A stretch of DNA of 64,000 nucleotides from Yoonia sp. F2084L (GTDB lineage: Bacteria; Pseudomonadota; Alphaproteobacteria; Rhodobacterales; Rhodobacteraceae), in contig NZ_JALKAH010000005.1 of assembly GCF_023015625.1 (NCBI RefSeq), positions 1 through 64,000 of the forward strand, in the 5' to 3' direction. The notes beneath the pieces were generated by a model that was given only the letters and a program-made list of their open reading frames with translations, searched no databases and was not told where the DNA came from. Within the stretch, counting starts at the first letter, position 1, and each line of letters begins with the position of its first letter. Position numbers and translations under genes: made by a program. Below, piece after piece: positions 51,798-61,227 of this stretch.

Positions 51798-53894
51798 TCA
51801 ATCGGTGGCAAGGGTAGGAAGTTCGCGTTTGAACGGGGGCGCGTCGGTCTTTGGCTCACCCAACTCGCGGGCATAGCGGTGGCCTGCATAGACGGCGGCT
51901 GCAATGGTGCCGGGCGCCAGACAATCGCCAATACGGGTAAGGGTTTGCGGGCCACTTGCGCCCGCTTCAATCAGCGCCTCAACCTCATGATAAAGCGCAT
52001 CTTCAGGTTGGCGCATCGTAACAGGAACGAAGGTGCCGCAATCAATGTCATGCTCTTTTTCAGTATAGATGCACTCAAGAGTGACACTGCCCACCTCAAT
52101 ATCCGTGACCGTATGAAGGGGTGTGATCTTAACCCCCAACTCCATCAGGCGCTTTTGAATACGATGCTGCTCCAGGGTGTTATGGGTAAAATGCGACACA
52201 TCCCCCTGCGGTGTGACCAGCGTCACCTCATGGCCTGCAAGGCGCAGCTTTTCAGCAATAACGCCGCCCATATAATAGTGATCATCGTCAAAGATCACGA
52301 CCGGATCAGCAACTTCCGCCCCGGCCATGATCGCATTCACGGTGACGATATTGGCGCCATCTTCGCGCGGGATTGCGGCGTGATGCGCGCGGCCAATCCC
52401 GCTGTCAGACCAATGGGCCCCGGTGGCGATCACAACGTGATCCGCACCATATTCCAGCACGTCCCGAGCCGTCAGGCGGCTGTCCAGATAAATCCCCACA
52501 TTCGCCATTTGGCTGATCTGGTATTCGCGGTAGTCCGAGACGCGCTTCCACTCAGCCAACCCCGGCAAAGCCGCCTCCGCAGCGACACGGCCACCCAAAC
52601 CGGTGCCCGCCTCGGCCAAGGCCACGATATATCCGCGCTGACCCAAAGCGCGGGCGGCTTCCAGCCCGGATGGACCAGCCCCAACGATCAGCACGCTCTC
52701 ATCGGCATGACGCGTGGCAATCCTTTCAGGATGCCAGCCCCTGCGCCATTCCTCGCCCATCGTGGGGTTCTGCGTGCAACGAATAGGCGTCGCCAGAAAG
52801 TCACCAGTGACGCAGATATTGCAGCCTATACACTCGCGAATATCCTCGATCCGGCCTTCCTCAACCTTCTTGGGCAGGAACGGGTCAGCGATGGAAGGGC
52901 GGGCAGCGCCTATCAGATCCAGCGCACCGGACTTGATCAACGACACCATCGCATCGGGCGACGTGTAGCGCCCCACGCCAACAACGGGCTTGTTCGTGAC
53001 CTTCTTGACGAAATTCACATAGGCATCCTGAAACCCGCTGGCAGCAAAACGCGATGTCATGGAATCATTGTCCCAATCGCTCAGGTTCACGTCCCACAGA
53101 TCAGGAATGTCAGCGAGCATTTCGACCACATCACGGCCTTCACCCTCGCTCGACAAGCCTTCATCGCCCAACATCTCCTCAACGCCAAAGCGTAAAGCAA
53201 CGGCGCAAGTATCGCCAACCGCGTCCTTGGTATCGGCCAGCACTTCACGCAGCAGACGCAGGCGGTTTTCCAGACTACCACCGTATTCATCCGTCCGATG
53301 GTTCCAGCGACGCGACAGAAAATGCGACAATGCATTCAGATCGTGGCCCGCATAGACGTAGATGATATCGAACCCGGCTTCTTTTGAGCGTTTCGCCGCA
53401 TCGACATACCAGCGGCGCAGATCGCGAATATCGCGCAGGTCCATGCCGCGGGCCTGTACCGGATCAATATAGCTGACTGGGCGCGGCGACGGCCCCATCG
53501 GAATTTCGCGGCTGTAACGGTTTGGGGTCGCCAGACCATCGTAACACGGCTCAACCCCGGCCAGACTGCCATGTTCGTGTATTTTGTCGGTCATTTTGCG
53601 CAGCACGGGAATGTCACGATCTTCCCACAAGCGACCTTCGATCACCGGGCTCAGTTCAGAGGTATGGTGAATCTCCACTTGCTCGGTACAAATGACTCCC
53701 CAGCCACCCTCGGCCTTGATACCCCGCATTTCGGCCATCGAGGATGGATACTGATGGCCCATCCCATTGCAATGCGGCACCTGATAAAAGCGGTTGCGGG
53801 TCTGCACCGGGCCAATTTGGACAGACTCGAACAGCACATCATAGCGGGGGTCGCGCAAGGACTTTGAGGCGATGGGACCGGTCGGTTTATTCAT
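51798..53894 (-). CDS. Trimethylamine dehydrogenase-like flavoprotein
   Basis: The 698-residue protein is a paralogue of the next gene, without the ferritin-like tail. The length is close to the roughly 730 residues of trimethylamine and dimethylamine dehydrogenases. Cys42 in FYQVPHCNGMG is the expected covalent FMN site, YVYAGHDL carries the Tyr/His pair, and CIGCNICVTG followed by IRC supplies four Fe-S cysteines. The C-terminal half has LIVGAGPSGLEAARAL. It would take electrons from an N-methylated or secondary amine and pass them to an electron-transfer flavoprotein encoded elsewhere. It overlaps the amine-oxidase gene by 8 bp and is followed by its paralogue after 25 bp. Confidence 0.88.
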   Translation of the reverse strand: MNKPTGPIASKSLRDPRYDVLFESVQIGPVQTRNRFYQVPHCNGMGHQYPSSMAEMRGIKAEGGWGVICTEQVEIHHTSELSPVIEGRLWEDRDIPVLRKMTDKIHEHGSLAGVEPCYDGLATPNRYSREIPMGPSPRPVSYIDPVQARGMDLRDIRDLRRWYVDAAKRSKEAGFDIIYVYAGHDLNALSHFLSRRWNHRTDEYGGSLENRLRLLREVLADTKDAVGDTCAVALRFGVEEMLGDEGLSSEGEGRDVVEMLADIPDLWDVNLSDWDNDSMTSRFAASGFQDAYVNFVKKVTNKPVVGVGRYTSPDAMVSLIKSGALDLIGAARPSIADPFLPKKVEEGRIEDIRECIGCNICVTGDFLATPIRCTQNPTMGEEWRRGWHPERIATRHADESVLIVGAGPSGLEAARALGQRGYIVALAEAGTGLGGRVAAEAALPGLAEWKRVSDYREYQISQMANVGIYLDSRLTARDVLEYGADHVVIATGAHWSDSGIGRAHHAAIPREDGANIVTVNAIMAGAEVADPVVIFDDDHYYMGGVIAEKLRLAGHEVTLVTPQGDVSHFTHNTLEQHRIQKRLMELGVKITPLHTVTDIEVGSVTLECIYTEKEHDIDCGTFVPVTMRQPEDALYHEVEALIEAGASGPQTLTRIGDCLAPGTIAAAVYAGHRYARELGEPKTDAPPFKRELPTLATD

Positions 53895-55287
53895 CCTCCT
53901 GCGCCTCTAACATGCGTTCGCGTTGATCGGCACGGGCCTCGCACGAACCACAAAGTCCGGGGCCGCCCAACACATCAACCACTTCGCCAGCAATGAAATC
54001 ACCACTCAGATGCGCACCAGACAGCAGAGCCTTATAGCGGCCGGCAACGGCTTCACCCGCGAAGAAGACGCGATCACCCAAAGGTTCAGCGAGCGTTTTG
54101 CGCGACGCAAAGTGCCCCGGTTTGGCGGCGGCGTAAGCACCAAGAGTAAGCGGATTTATCGCCCAGTCGGTCATAATACCTTTGACAAAATGGGTCCGCG
54201 CGCCGCTGCCCATCATGTTGGCAAATTCCCCCAAGGCGAAATCCACCGCCTCGGCCTCATCCGCCCGGGACAGGTCCCACCCAAACTGACCCCCCACAAA
54301 ACCGACAGCGACATCAATGCCCGCGGGCCACGTCAGGAAATAGCATGCCTCTGCGGGCACATCGTTTGGCACGGCATACGTCAGGAAATCATTTTCGCGC
54401 AAGCCGAACCGTTCACCATCAAATTTCAGGGCAATCTTGGCCAGCAAACCCATCGGCACATCGGCAATGGCCTCGGCCTTTTCAACCGGCAATGCGGGGG
54501 TGAACTTGATCGCACCTGAGGCCAGCACGCCAGTCGAGACGGTCACGATACAAACCGCAGCGGAAATTGTGCCATCGGTCGTATCCACACGCACGCCTTC
54601 ACCGCTCCAGTCAATGGCTGTGGCGGCAACACCGGTGCGAATGGGTAAGCCTTGGCCATGCGCCACAACCAGCGTACCCAGCCCTTCTTTCACCAGATAA
54701 TTATAGGCATAGCTACCGTAGGAATTCATATCGCCCGTGGACAAATCCGCAAAATCAACTCCAAAGTCCATCGGACCAATCCAGCTTTGCGCCTCAGCAG
54801 AGAAGGGCAAATCAGCAGGCAGTCGCGATGCGGCAGACACATCGCCTATGCCGTAAACGCGCGCCTCAATCTGCTCATACGCACGGTGATAGGCGCTCAA
54901 CTCAGCGCTGTTGGCCGGACGGTCGCCAACGTAGAGCACTTCATCGGCACCATTGTGATCAATCAAGGTAAAGCCCAACTCGCGCGCCAGACCGACTTGC
55001 GGCACCCCGGAACGCGGCCCTTGAAGCCATGAACAGCCCTGATCGAAAGGCACACCAAAGCTGTCGGCTTCAGTATAGGCGCGGCCTCCAATCCTGTCAG
55101 CGGCCTCGATCACCACAACGGTCTTGCCACCCGCAATTAGGCGATGTGCAGCCGCGATGCCTGCCGCACCGGCACCAATCACCACCACATCAGGGTTGGT
55201 GGGTTGCGCGCGCGCCACCATCGGCAACAACGCGGCACTTGCCGCACCTGCCATGAACCCCCTGCGTGAGTGTGGCAAGCATGTCAT
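53887..55287 (-). CDS. Tat-exported flavin monoamine oxidase
   Basis: The 466-residue protein begins with a twin-arginine signal, SRRGFMAGAASAALLPMVARA, followed by the FAD motif VVVIGAGAAGIAAAHRLIAG and EAADRIGGRAYTEAD. The C-terminal FAD block is RVFFAGEAVAGRYKALLSGA. The tail has a C-G-S-C pair (LCGSCEARAD) absent from its paralogue at 61228. Export suggests periplasmic oxidation of a primary or polyamine, producing an aldehyde and hydrogen peroxide. It overlaps the TetR stop by 4 bp and the first trimethylamine-dehydrogenase-like gene by 8 bp. Confidence 0.87.
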   Translation of the reverse strand: MTCLPHSRRGFMAGAASAALLPMVARAQPTNPDVVVIGAGAAGIAAAHRLIAGGKTVVVIEAADRIGGRAYTEADSFGVPFDQGCSWLQGPRSGVPQVGLARELGFTLIDHNGADEVLYVGDRPANSAELSAYHRAYEQIEARVYGIGDVSAASRLPADLPFSAEAQSWIGPMDFGVDFADLSTGDMNSYGSYAYNYLVKEGLGTLVVAHGQGLPIRTGVAATAIDWSGEGVRVDTTDGTISAAVCIVTVSTGVLASGAIKFTPALPVEKAEAIADVPMGLLAKIALKFDGERFGLRENDFLTYAVPNDVPAEACYFLTWPAGIDVAVGFVGGQFGWDLSRADEAEAVDFALGEFANMMGSGARTHFVKGIMTDWAINPLTLGAYAAAKPGHFASRKTLAEPLGDRVFFAGEAVAGRYKALLSGAHLSGDFIAGEVVDVLGGPGLCGSCEARADQRERMLEAQEDE

Positions 55288-55946
55288 ATGACGGTCTTTG
55301 CGCGGTTATCGCCAAAGTGATCCGGGAACATGGCAGCCAGATACGTCGCCATTTGGATCATACAGTATTCACGGGTGAATTCCTCTGGATAGAGGATCGC
55401 ATTCAGCCATAATCCATCGCCAAAGGTCTCGATACTGTTGGTCAGTGCGAGGGTATCCGTCCCTTCGGGCACCAGATGTTCGCAAAGCTCTTCAAACACG
55501 TCAGAGCGTTCGTCATCAAAGGATTCCACTATGCGGCGATAGAACGCCCGATACCGCGCTTCGCCGAAATAGGCGAACCAGACGGCGATGGTGGTGGGGT
55601 TAAAGATGCGCGGATCAAAGCTGGACATGGCGACGGCCCATAGCTTTTGCGCAGGTTTCATTGTGTCGTCCTGAACAACATTGACCCAGGTGCGTCGCAC
55701 CTCTTGCGACAGATGCGTCAGTGTGGCGTTAAGCAGGTTGTCCTTGCTGTCAAAATGCAGGCTGACAATGCCCATCGACAGACCGGCCCGCCCCGTCACA
55801 GCGGCCATTGTGGTTCCGGAAATACCGCGCTCTGCAATGCAGGCAATCGTGGCTTCAATCAGCTGCAGGCGGCGGACCTCTTTGGGGGCCGTGCGGCGTT
55901 TGGTTTTGGGTTTGCTGCGTGGTTTAGCTGCGGTACGAGTATTCAT
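55284..55946 (-). CDS. TetR-family regulator (BetI-like)
   Basis: The 220-residue repressor has a basic N-terminal arm (SKPKTKRRTAPKEVRRLQL), then the TetR helix-turn-helix with IACIAERGISGTTMAAVTGR and LSMGIVSLHFDSKDNLL. The C-terminal domain has VWFAYFGEARYRAFYRRIVE near 115-135, as in BetI. Its place inside the amine operon, between potA and the amine oxidase, points to autoregulation by an amine or its aldehyde. Two TGAA-N6-TTCA sites between the divergent arms at 60.0-60.4 kb are its likely targets. Confidence 0.85.
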   Translation of the reverse strand: MNTRTAAKPRSKPKTKRRTAPKEVRRLQLIEATIACIAERGISGTTMAAVTGRAGLSMGIVSLHFDSKDNLLNATLTHLSQEVRRTWVNVVQDDTMKPAQKLWAVAMSSFDPRIFNPTTIAVWFAYFGEARYRAFYRRIVESFDDERSDVFEELCEHLVPEGTDTLALTNSIETFGDGLWLNAILYPEEFTREYCMIQMATYLAAMFPDHFGDNRAKTVI

Positions 55947-55952
55947 GCGGGT

Positions 55953-57044
55953 CTACCTTTCAAGCACGATCAGCGCATCATTAGGCCAGGTCAGCCAAAC
56001 AGGACGGCCTGTCTTGGCCTCGTCGGGGTCGTGCATATGACTGTTTTGGGACGAAATCGCCATCGGTACATCACACCCCGGAACGCGGACATGATAATGG
56101 CTTCGCTCGCCTAGGTAAGTGGTCAATTCAATCTCACCTGCGATGGCGTCACCCGCTGGTGCCGTATCATGCAGTATCAGCTTTTCCGGGCGGATGGCCA
56201 CACTGACCTTGTCACCTTCGGTCAGGGTCGTGCCTTTCACCGGGATATCCATCTTCCCAATGCCCTGCACATCCAGATAAGCGTGGCCATTCACGCGGCC
56301 TGTGACCTGCGCATCAAGGAAGTTCATATTGCCGATAAAACTGGCCACATCGCGGGTCTTGGGCGCTTCATACAGACCACTTGGGCTGTCCACCTGCAAC
56401 ACCTCACCGCCCGACATCACGGCAATACGGTCCGACAAAGTCAGCGCCTCTTCTTGATCATGGGTGACGAAGACAAAGGTGATACCAATCGCGCGCTGCA
56501 AGCGGCGCAATTCCATCTGCATCTGTTCGCGCAACTGCTTATCCAACGCACCCAAGGGTTCATCCAACAACAGCACCTTGGGCTTCAGGATCAAGGCACG
56601 GGCCAATGCTATCCGCTGACGCTGCCCGCCCGACAATTCATGCGCGCGGCGCTTGCCATAACCGGTCAGCTGCACCAGTTCCAACATCTCATCAATCATG
56701 CGGTCCTGATCGGCGCGGGGCAGTTTGAGCTTGCGTAAACCGTACCCGATATTCTGTGCGACATTCAGATGCGGAAAGATAGCATAGTTCTGAAACACCA
56801 TATTCACAGGGCGCTGAAACGGCGGCACATCCGACATCGGCTGGCCATCAATGTAAATCTCGCCGGATGACACGCTTTCAAACCCGGCCAGCATCCGCAG
56901 CAATGTGGTTTTGCCACAGCCCGATGCACCCAGTAGCGAAAAGAATTCGCCATGGGCGATATCCAAAGAGATTTCTTCAATGGCGCGGAAGCTGCCATAG
57001 GACTTGCCCACATTGCGGATCGAGATAAAGGCGTCGTCGGTCAT
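55953..57044 (-). CDS. potA: Polyamine-type ABC transporter ATP-binding protein (PotA-like)
   Basis: The 363-residue protein starts at the ATG at 57044 (MTDDAFISIRNV); the frame is open further upstream but not family-like. It has Walker A GASGCGKTT near 40-48, the signature LSGGQRQRIALARAL near 138-152, Walker B VLLLDEPLGALD and a C-terminal TOBE domain from about 280. It energises the importer formed with the two permeases directly upstream, 4 bp away. The substrate class (spermidine/putrescine or another quaternary or N-methylated amine) cannot be separated by sequence alone. Confidence 0.9.
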   Translation of the reverse strand: MTDDAFISIRNVGKSYGSFRAIEEISLDIAHGEFFSLLGASGCGKTTLLRMLAGFESVSSGEIYIDGQPMSDVPPFQRPVNMVFQNYAIFPHLNVAQNIGYGLRKLKLPRADQDRMIDEMLELVQLTGYGKRRAHELSGGQRQRIALARALILKPKVLLLDEPLGALDKQLREQMQMELRRLQRAIGITFVFVTHDQEEALTLSDRIAVMSGGEVLQVDSPSGLYEAPKTRDVASFIGNMNFLDAQVTGRVNGHAYLDVQGIGKMDIPVKGTTLTEGDKVSVAIRPEKLILHDTAPAGDAIAGEIELTTYLGERSHYHVRVPGCDVPMAISSQNSHMHDPDEAKTGRPVWLTWPNDALIVLER

Positions 57045-57048
57045 AAGG

Positions 57049-57879
57049 TCAGGCTCCTTCGTTGGTGGCTTTGACCTGATCGCGCACCGCACCCAAGCGC
57101 CCGATCCACAAGGCCACGAAAACCATCACAAACGACAGCGCAAGGATGATGGTCGACAGGGCCAGAACAGCAGGGAATTCGCGGGGGAACCGCAGTTGGG
57201 TCCAGATATAGATCGGCAAGGTGGTGTCCGTGCCGGACAAAAAGAAGGTCATGATGAATTCGTCAAAAGAGATGGTGAAAGTCAGCAAAAGGCTGGCCAC
57301 GATGCCGGGTGCCACCATCGGAAAGGTCACACGCCAAAACGTCCACCAGCCGTTTTCACCCAAATCGGCCGAGGCTTCTTCCATCGACCGATCAAACCCC
57401 TCAAACCGGGGCAGCAAGGTCGCGATGGCGAAGGGCAGACAGATGATCAGATGCCCAAAACCGACGGTATAGAGCGACAACGGAATACCCAGACGGCTAA
57501 CCAAAACCAGCAAGGCCACACCAAAGATCACGCCGGGCACGATCAACGGCAGCATGGCAAAGGTGACAATCGCGTTCTGGCCGGGCATCTGGTAGCGGGT
57601 AATCGCGCGTGCGGCGACAACACCAAGGCATGTCGAGATAACAGACACCCACAGACCCACTGTCAGGCTGTTCTTCAACGCAGCCCATACGGTGTCGCGC
57701 GTCCACAGGTCCGCATACCAATGAAAGGTAAGCCCCTGCATCGGAAAACGCACATAGATGGAATCGTTAAAGCTAAACAAGGGAATGAACAGGACCGGTA
57801 GATAGAGCACGATCAGAAAAACAATCGCATAGACCTGCAATGCGCGGTTCGGCTGCTTGATATAGGTGCCTTCCCTCAT
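57049..57879 (-). CDS. potC: Polyamine-type ABC transporter permease (PotC-like)
   Basis: The 276-residue inner-membrane protein starts at the ATG at 57879, which overlaps the potB stop (ATGA). It has six transmembrane segments and the permease EAA loop as EEASADLGENGWWTFWRVTFP near 165-185, with VSRLGIPLSLYTVGFGHLII before it. An upstream extension to 57981 is out-of-phase potB sequence. It forms the channel with the PotB-like protein. Confidence 0.9.
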   Translation of the reverse strand: MREGTYIKQPNRALQVYAIVFLIVLYLPVLFIPLFSFNDSIYVRFPMQGLTFHWYADLWTRDTVWAALKNSLTVGLWVSVISTCLGVVAARAITRYQMPGQNAIVTFAMLPLIVPGVIFGVALLVLVSRLGIPLSLYTVGFGHLIICLPFAIATLLPRFEGFDRSMEEASADLGENGWWTFWRVTFPMVAPGIVASLLLTFTISFDEFIMTFFLSGTDTTLPIYIWTQLRFPREFPAVLALSTIILALSFVMVFVALWIGRLGAVRDQVKATNEGA

Positions 57880-58787
57880 GCCAGTTGATCCTTCGCCTTG
57901 CGGGTCAGGAACAAGAACACCAGCGCAAGGGCGGCAATCCATGCCATCAACACGATGGAAAGGGCCGACCCCATGGGCCAATTGTTCACAGGGCCAAACT
58001 GCAATTGGATCAGATTGCCGATCATCACCCCATCCGGGCCGCCCAGCAACGCAGGCGTGATGTAATCACCGGTGGTGGGAATGAAGATCAGGAAACAGGC
58101 GGAAATCACACCGGGCATCGACAGGGGCAAGGTGATGCGCATGAACCGCGTGAACGGGCCATCTCCCAGATCAGTCGCGGCCTCAAGCAAGGATTTGTCG
58201 ATCTTCTCAAGCGACACATAAAGGGGCAGGATTGCAAAAGCGGCCCAGGCATGGGCCAGCGTGATAATCACTGCCGTCTGGCTATAGAGCAAAAATTCGA
58301 GCGGTGCCTCGATCCAACCGGCAGTCAAAAAGGCCGAGTTGATCACCCCCTCATACCCCAAAATCACCCGCCACGCGAAAACGCGCAGCAGATAGCTGGT
58401 CCAGAACGGCAAGGTCATCAGGACGATCCAAAGCATCTTGTTGCGATGGACATGGAAGGCCACGTAATAGGCCATTGGGTAACACAAAAGGACAGTAAAA
58501 AAGGTCGCCAAGCCAGAAACAAAGAACGACCGGGTCAGCAGCGTGCCAAAGATCGGTTCAGTCGCAGCACGTTCATAATTGGCAAAGGTCGGTGTCATAT
58601 CAAAACCAAAGCCGTCGCGGGTCCACATGCTCATCGCGATCAGGATCAATAGCGGGACGGCAATACCAACGACCAACACCACTAACGTAGGCGACATCAA
58701 CGCATAACCTTGGGCCGCTTCGCTGCGCCGAAACCATGCAGTCAGGCGGTTGCGTCGCACAGGTGCTGCGTCAGGTACGCTTACCAT
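57876..58787 (-). CDS. potB: Polyamine-type ABC transporter permease (PotB-like)
   Basis: The 303-residue permease has six main transmembrane segments after a charged N-terminus. The EAA-type loop is LLEAATDLGDGPFTRFMRIT near 193-212, and the block PTTGDYITPALLGGPDGVMI near 230-249 is typical of PotB. It is 45 bp downstream of the binding-protein gene and overlaps potC by 4 bp. Confidence 0.9.
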   Translation of the reverse strand: MVSVPDAAPVRRNRLTAWFRRSEAAQGYALMSPTLVVLVVGIAVPLLILIAMSMWTRDGFGFDMTPTFANYERAATEPIFGTLLTRSFFVSGLATFFTVLLCYPMAYYVAFHVHRNKMLWIVLMTLPFWTSYLLRVFAWRVILGYEGVINSAFLTAGWIEAPLEFLLYSQTAVIITLAHAWAAFAILPLYVSLEKIDKSLLEAATDLGDGPFTRFMRITLPLSMPGVISACFLIFIPTTGDYITPALLGGPDGVMIGNLIQLQFGPVNNWPMGSALSIVLMAWIAALALVFLFLTRKAKDQLA

Positions 58788-58832
58788 GACCTGTCCAGTT
58801 CATAGTGTGCCCCCCTGGGCCCCCGCATCAGA

Positions 58833-59954
58833 TCAGAACCCGGCCTTGATCAACTCGTAGGTTTCGTTCATGCGGCTTTCCCACTCCTGCTCTTGCGGGA
58901 TCGAGAATTGACCAGCGTCCAGGATTTCACGAGGGTTTGCACTTAGGCCCAGTCCTTGCAATTCATCGTCGGTAAAGCTTTCGAATGATTTGGCGTTCGA
59001 ATGGCCGTAACCATACGCGCCAATCATGAACTCGCCCGCCTCAACACTCAGCATGCTGTCGATAATGTCATAGGCGCGGTCGGGGTTTGGGGCATCTTTA
59101 TGCATCATCAAACCGCAAACCCACGTCAGCGCGCCCTCTTTGGGTTGGGCAAAGCGGACAGGGATTTCTTCGGCTTGCAGCTCAACGGCAGTGCTGTTCC
59201 AGGTCATCGCGGCGACCATTTCGCCCGAGGACAAGGCCTGCCCCAGAGTTGTCGTGTCATCCGTGTAAACGCGGACCAACGGCCGCTGTTCACGCAAAGC
59301 TGCAGACGTCTTTTCAAACGCCATTTCCGTGGCGATCTGGTCAAACGGCACGCCCGCTTTGATCGCCGCACACCACCAAGCGTCACCGCCAGAGGCGAGC
59401 ATACCAATCCTCCCGGCATAGCGTTCGTCCCAAAGAATATCCCAGCTTTCCTCACCCTCAATCTCGACCAGATCAGTACGATAGGTGATCGACGTGCCAC
59501 CCCAATCAAACGGCACCATCCACGGCATACCGTTCTCGGCCTCGTTGGACTCCAATGCGACCAGTTCCGGCAACACATCACCCCAATTCGACAAACGCGA
59601 GGTATCAATCGGTTGGAACAAGCCAGTCTGTACCCAGCGGACCATATCAGTGTGGCAAGGATGAGCGACATCTACGACAAAGCCGCTGCGCATCCGGGTC
59701 AGCGCATCCTCAGCACCACCAAAGACGGCAAAATCAGGCGGCGCACCATTCGCGGCCTCGTAGCTGGTATAAAGATCGGGAATGTCAAAACCACCCCAGG
59801 TAAACAGCGTGCCTTGGGCGTCCTGCGCTGCGGCACGGCTGGCAGCAAAAGGCGTTGTCATTATGCCAATGCCCGCACCCAGCAAGGTTTTCTGAAAAGC
59901 GCGTCGCGACAGTTTACCCGTTTTCACTGCATTGAGTTGGTCAATTACGTCCAT
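58833..59954 (-). CDS. potD: Polyamine-type ABC transporter substrate-binding protein (PotD/F-like)
   Basis: The 373-residue protein starts at the ATG at 59954 with an AGGAGA ribosome site; a longer frame to 60044 is rejected because it would run over the operator at 60024-60045. The N-terminus has a twin-arginine-like SRRAFQKTLLGAGIG and cleavage near SRAAAQDA. PotD-like blocks are WGGFDIPDLYTSYEAANGAP, NGMPWMVPFDWGGTSITYRT and ERYAGRIGMLASGGDAWWCA. It is the first gene of the operon and gives it substrate specificity. Acidic and aromatic residues in these blocks suit a cationic amine. Confidence 0.9.
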   Translation of the reverse strand: MDVIDQLNAVKTGKLSRRAFQKTLLGAGIGIMTTPFAASRAAAQDAQGTLFTWGGFDIPDLYTSYEAANGAPPDFAVFGGAEDALTRMRSGFVVDVAHPCHTDMVRWVQTGLFQPIDTSRLSNWGDVLPELVALESNEAENGMPWMVPFDWGGTSITYRTDLVEIEGEESWDILWDERYAGRIGMLASGGDAWWCAAIKAGVPFDQIATEMAFEKTSAALREQRPLVRVYTDDTTTLGQALSSGEMVAAMTWNSTAVELQAEEIPVRFAQPKEGALTWVCGLMMHKDAPNPDRAYDIIDSMLSVEAGEFMIGAYGYGHSNAKSFESFTDDELQGLGLSANPREILDAGQFSIPQEQEWESRMNETYELIKAGF

Positions 59955-60023
59955 AGCGAAATCTCCTATCCCGAAGCTTTTCTTTCTTTGGGTCACTCGA
60001 TACGTCATATATTGATCGCAATC

Positions 60024-60045
60024 ACTGAATGACTGTTCACTCATT
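60024..60045. promoter_or_regulatory. Putative TetR (BetI-like) operator upstream of the pot-amine operon
   Basis: The core TGAATGACTGTTCA is a TGAA-N6-TTCA palindrome, placed about 70 bp before the potD ATG. The 22-bp interval matches the site at 60351-60372 at 18 of 22 positions. Both lie between the two divergent amine-catabolic arms. Confidence 0.55.
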
Positions 60046-60452
60046 ACGTTGGGTCAACAGAATGTCGCAGTCAAGGATTCATTAAGCAATCAGTCAAACA
60101 GCTGAAAAATTGATATAATATGGTGAAATTTGCGACATCAAACGAACTGAAGATCAGCCATGTCAGCCCCTAACGGTCCGAATCCGTCACATCGCATGCA
60201 GTTGCATCAAGACCCGGATCAGATCTTTAAATCAGGTGATTTCCTTCGAATATGATAAGAAATCATGCAATTTTCATAGCATTCAACCAGAAGTCACAAC
60301 ATGGTTTCTACATTTGCGATCTAACAAACAGACGGTAGGAGTGAATCTTAACTGAATGCCTATTCATTCGTTGCTTTTCACGCGAACCTGCGCCAAGGAT
60401 GATAAGACTCGCTATTTCGCGACAGAAGCGGCAACCGCCAGAAAGGCATCTC
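60046..60452. other. Divergent promoter region between potD and the cupin gene
   Basis: About 400 bp without a gene. It is AT-rich, contains a TATAAT at 60114-60119 without a convincing -35 box, and holds the second operator at 60351-60372. The cupin ribosome site is probably AGAAAGG at about 60440-60446. Confidence 0.45.
60351..60372. promoter_or_regulatory. Second putative TetR operator, upstream of the cupin-amine oxidase pair
   Basis: The core TGAATGCCTATTCA repeats the TGAA-N6-TTCA symmetry of the site at 60024-60045, with four differences over 22 bp. It lies about 80 bp before the cupin ATG, suggesting that one regulator controls both arms. Confidence 0.55.
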
Positions 60453-61196
60453 ATGACCATAGCCCCTCGCGTCATCCGCATGCACGAAAACGGACCGGCC
60501 GGCCTGACACGGATGGACCTTGACCCGGCTGATTTCCAATCGCCCTTACCGGAACAGAACGTTCACGTTTACTATAGCGATGCAACGCGTGGTCTAAACG
60601 TGGGCGTCTGGGACACGACGACGATGCAAGAGGCGTTCGGCCCCTACCCCGGCGACGAATTCATCGTCGTGCTGGAAGGCCGGTTCGCGATGCTTGATGG
60701 CGATGGCGACGGGGTGCCCGTGGAAAAAGGTCAACTGGTCGCCTTTCGCAACGGCATTCCGGTCAGCTGGAAACAGGACGGATACCTCAAGAAATTCTAC
60801 CTGACGCTGCTGGATCCAAATGCGGACACCCCCAAGATCGCATCCGCGAAAGGCGGCGTCATTGTGATTGACCCCACGTTGGAACTGACCGGCGACGATA
60901 TCCTGCCAGACGTGGAAGGTGCGGTCGAACGCGAACGCGAATTCTTTACCAGTGACGACGGAGCCATGACCGTGGGTCTGTGGGACTGCCAAGCGTTCGA
61001 GGGCGAAATCGAACCCTTCCCCAGCCATGAGTTCTGTTTCGTGGTCGCTGGCGAAGTCACAATCAAAGAACTTGGCGGCATCAGCCAGACGTTCACCGCA
61101 GGCGATGCGTTCTTCGTGCCCAAAGGGACCGAATGCAGCTGGCACGTGCCCAAATACATCCGCAAATTCTTTGCCGCTGTCGACCACGAAGACTGA
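60453..61196 (+). CDS. Double-cupin protein
   Basis: The 247-residue soluble protein has two Cupin_3-type domains. In the first, GVWDTTTMQEAFGPYPGDEF and VEKGQLVAFRNGIPVSWKQ are the paired cupin motifs, and the usual metal His residues are largely missing. In the second, LWDCQAFEGEIEPFPSHEFC and AGDAFFVPKGTECSWHVPK retain His and Glu that could bind metal. It is the first gene of the divergent arm, 31 bp ahead of the second amine oxidase. Related cupins occur beside amine and ureide catabolic genes, but the reaction is unknown. The ATG at 60453 is preferred over the upstream frame start at 60399. Confidence 0.78.
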   Translation: MTIAPRVIRMHENGPAGLTRMDLDPADFQSPLPEQNVHVYYSDATRGLNVGVWDTTTMQEAFGPYPGDEFIVVLEGRFAMLDGDGDGVPVEKGQLVAFRNGIPVSWKQDGYLKKFYLTLLDPNADTPKIASAKGGVIVIDPTLELTGDDILPDVEGAVEREREFFTSDDGAMTVGLWDCQAFEGEIEPFPSHEFCFVVAGEVTIKELGGISQTFTAGDAFFVPKGTECSWHVPKYIRKFFAAVDHED

Positions 61197-61227
61197 TGAA
61201 CAAAAGCACTTTTTGAGGAGGCAGATC

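Noticed and set aside
60091..60119. TATAAT at 60114 as a promoter for the cupin gene
   Set aside because: No acceptable -35 box at the right spacing and it is over 330 bp from the start codon.
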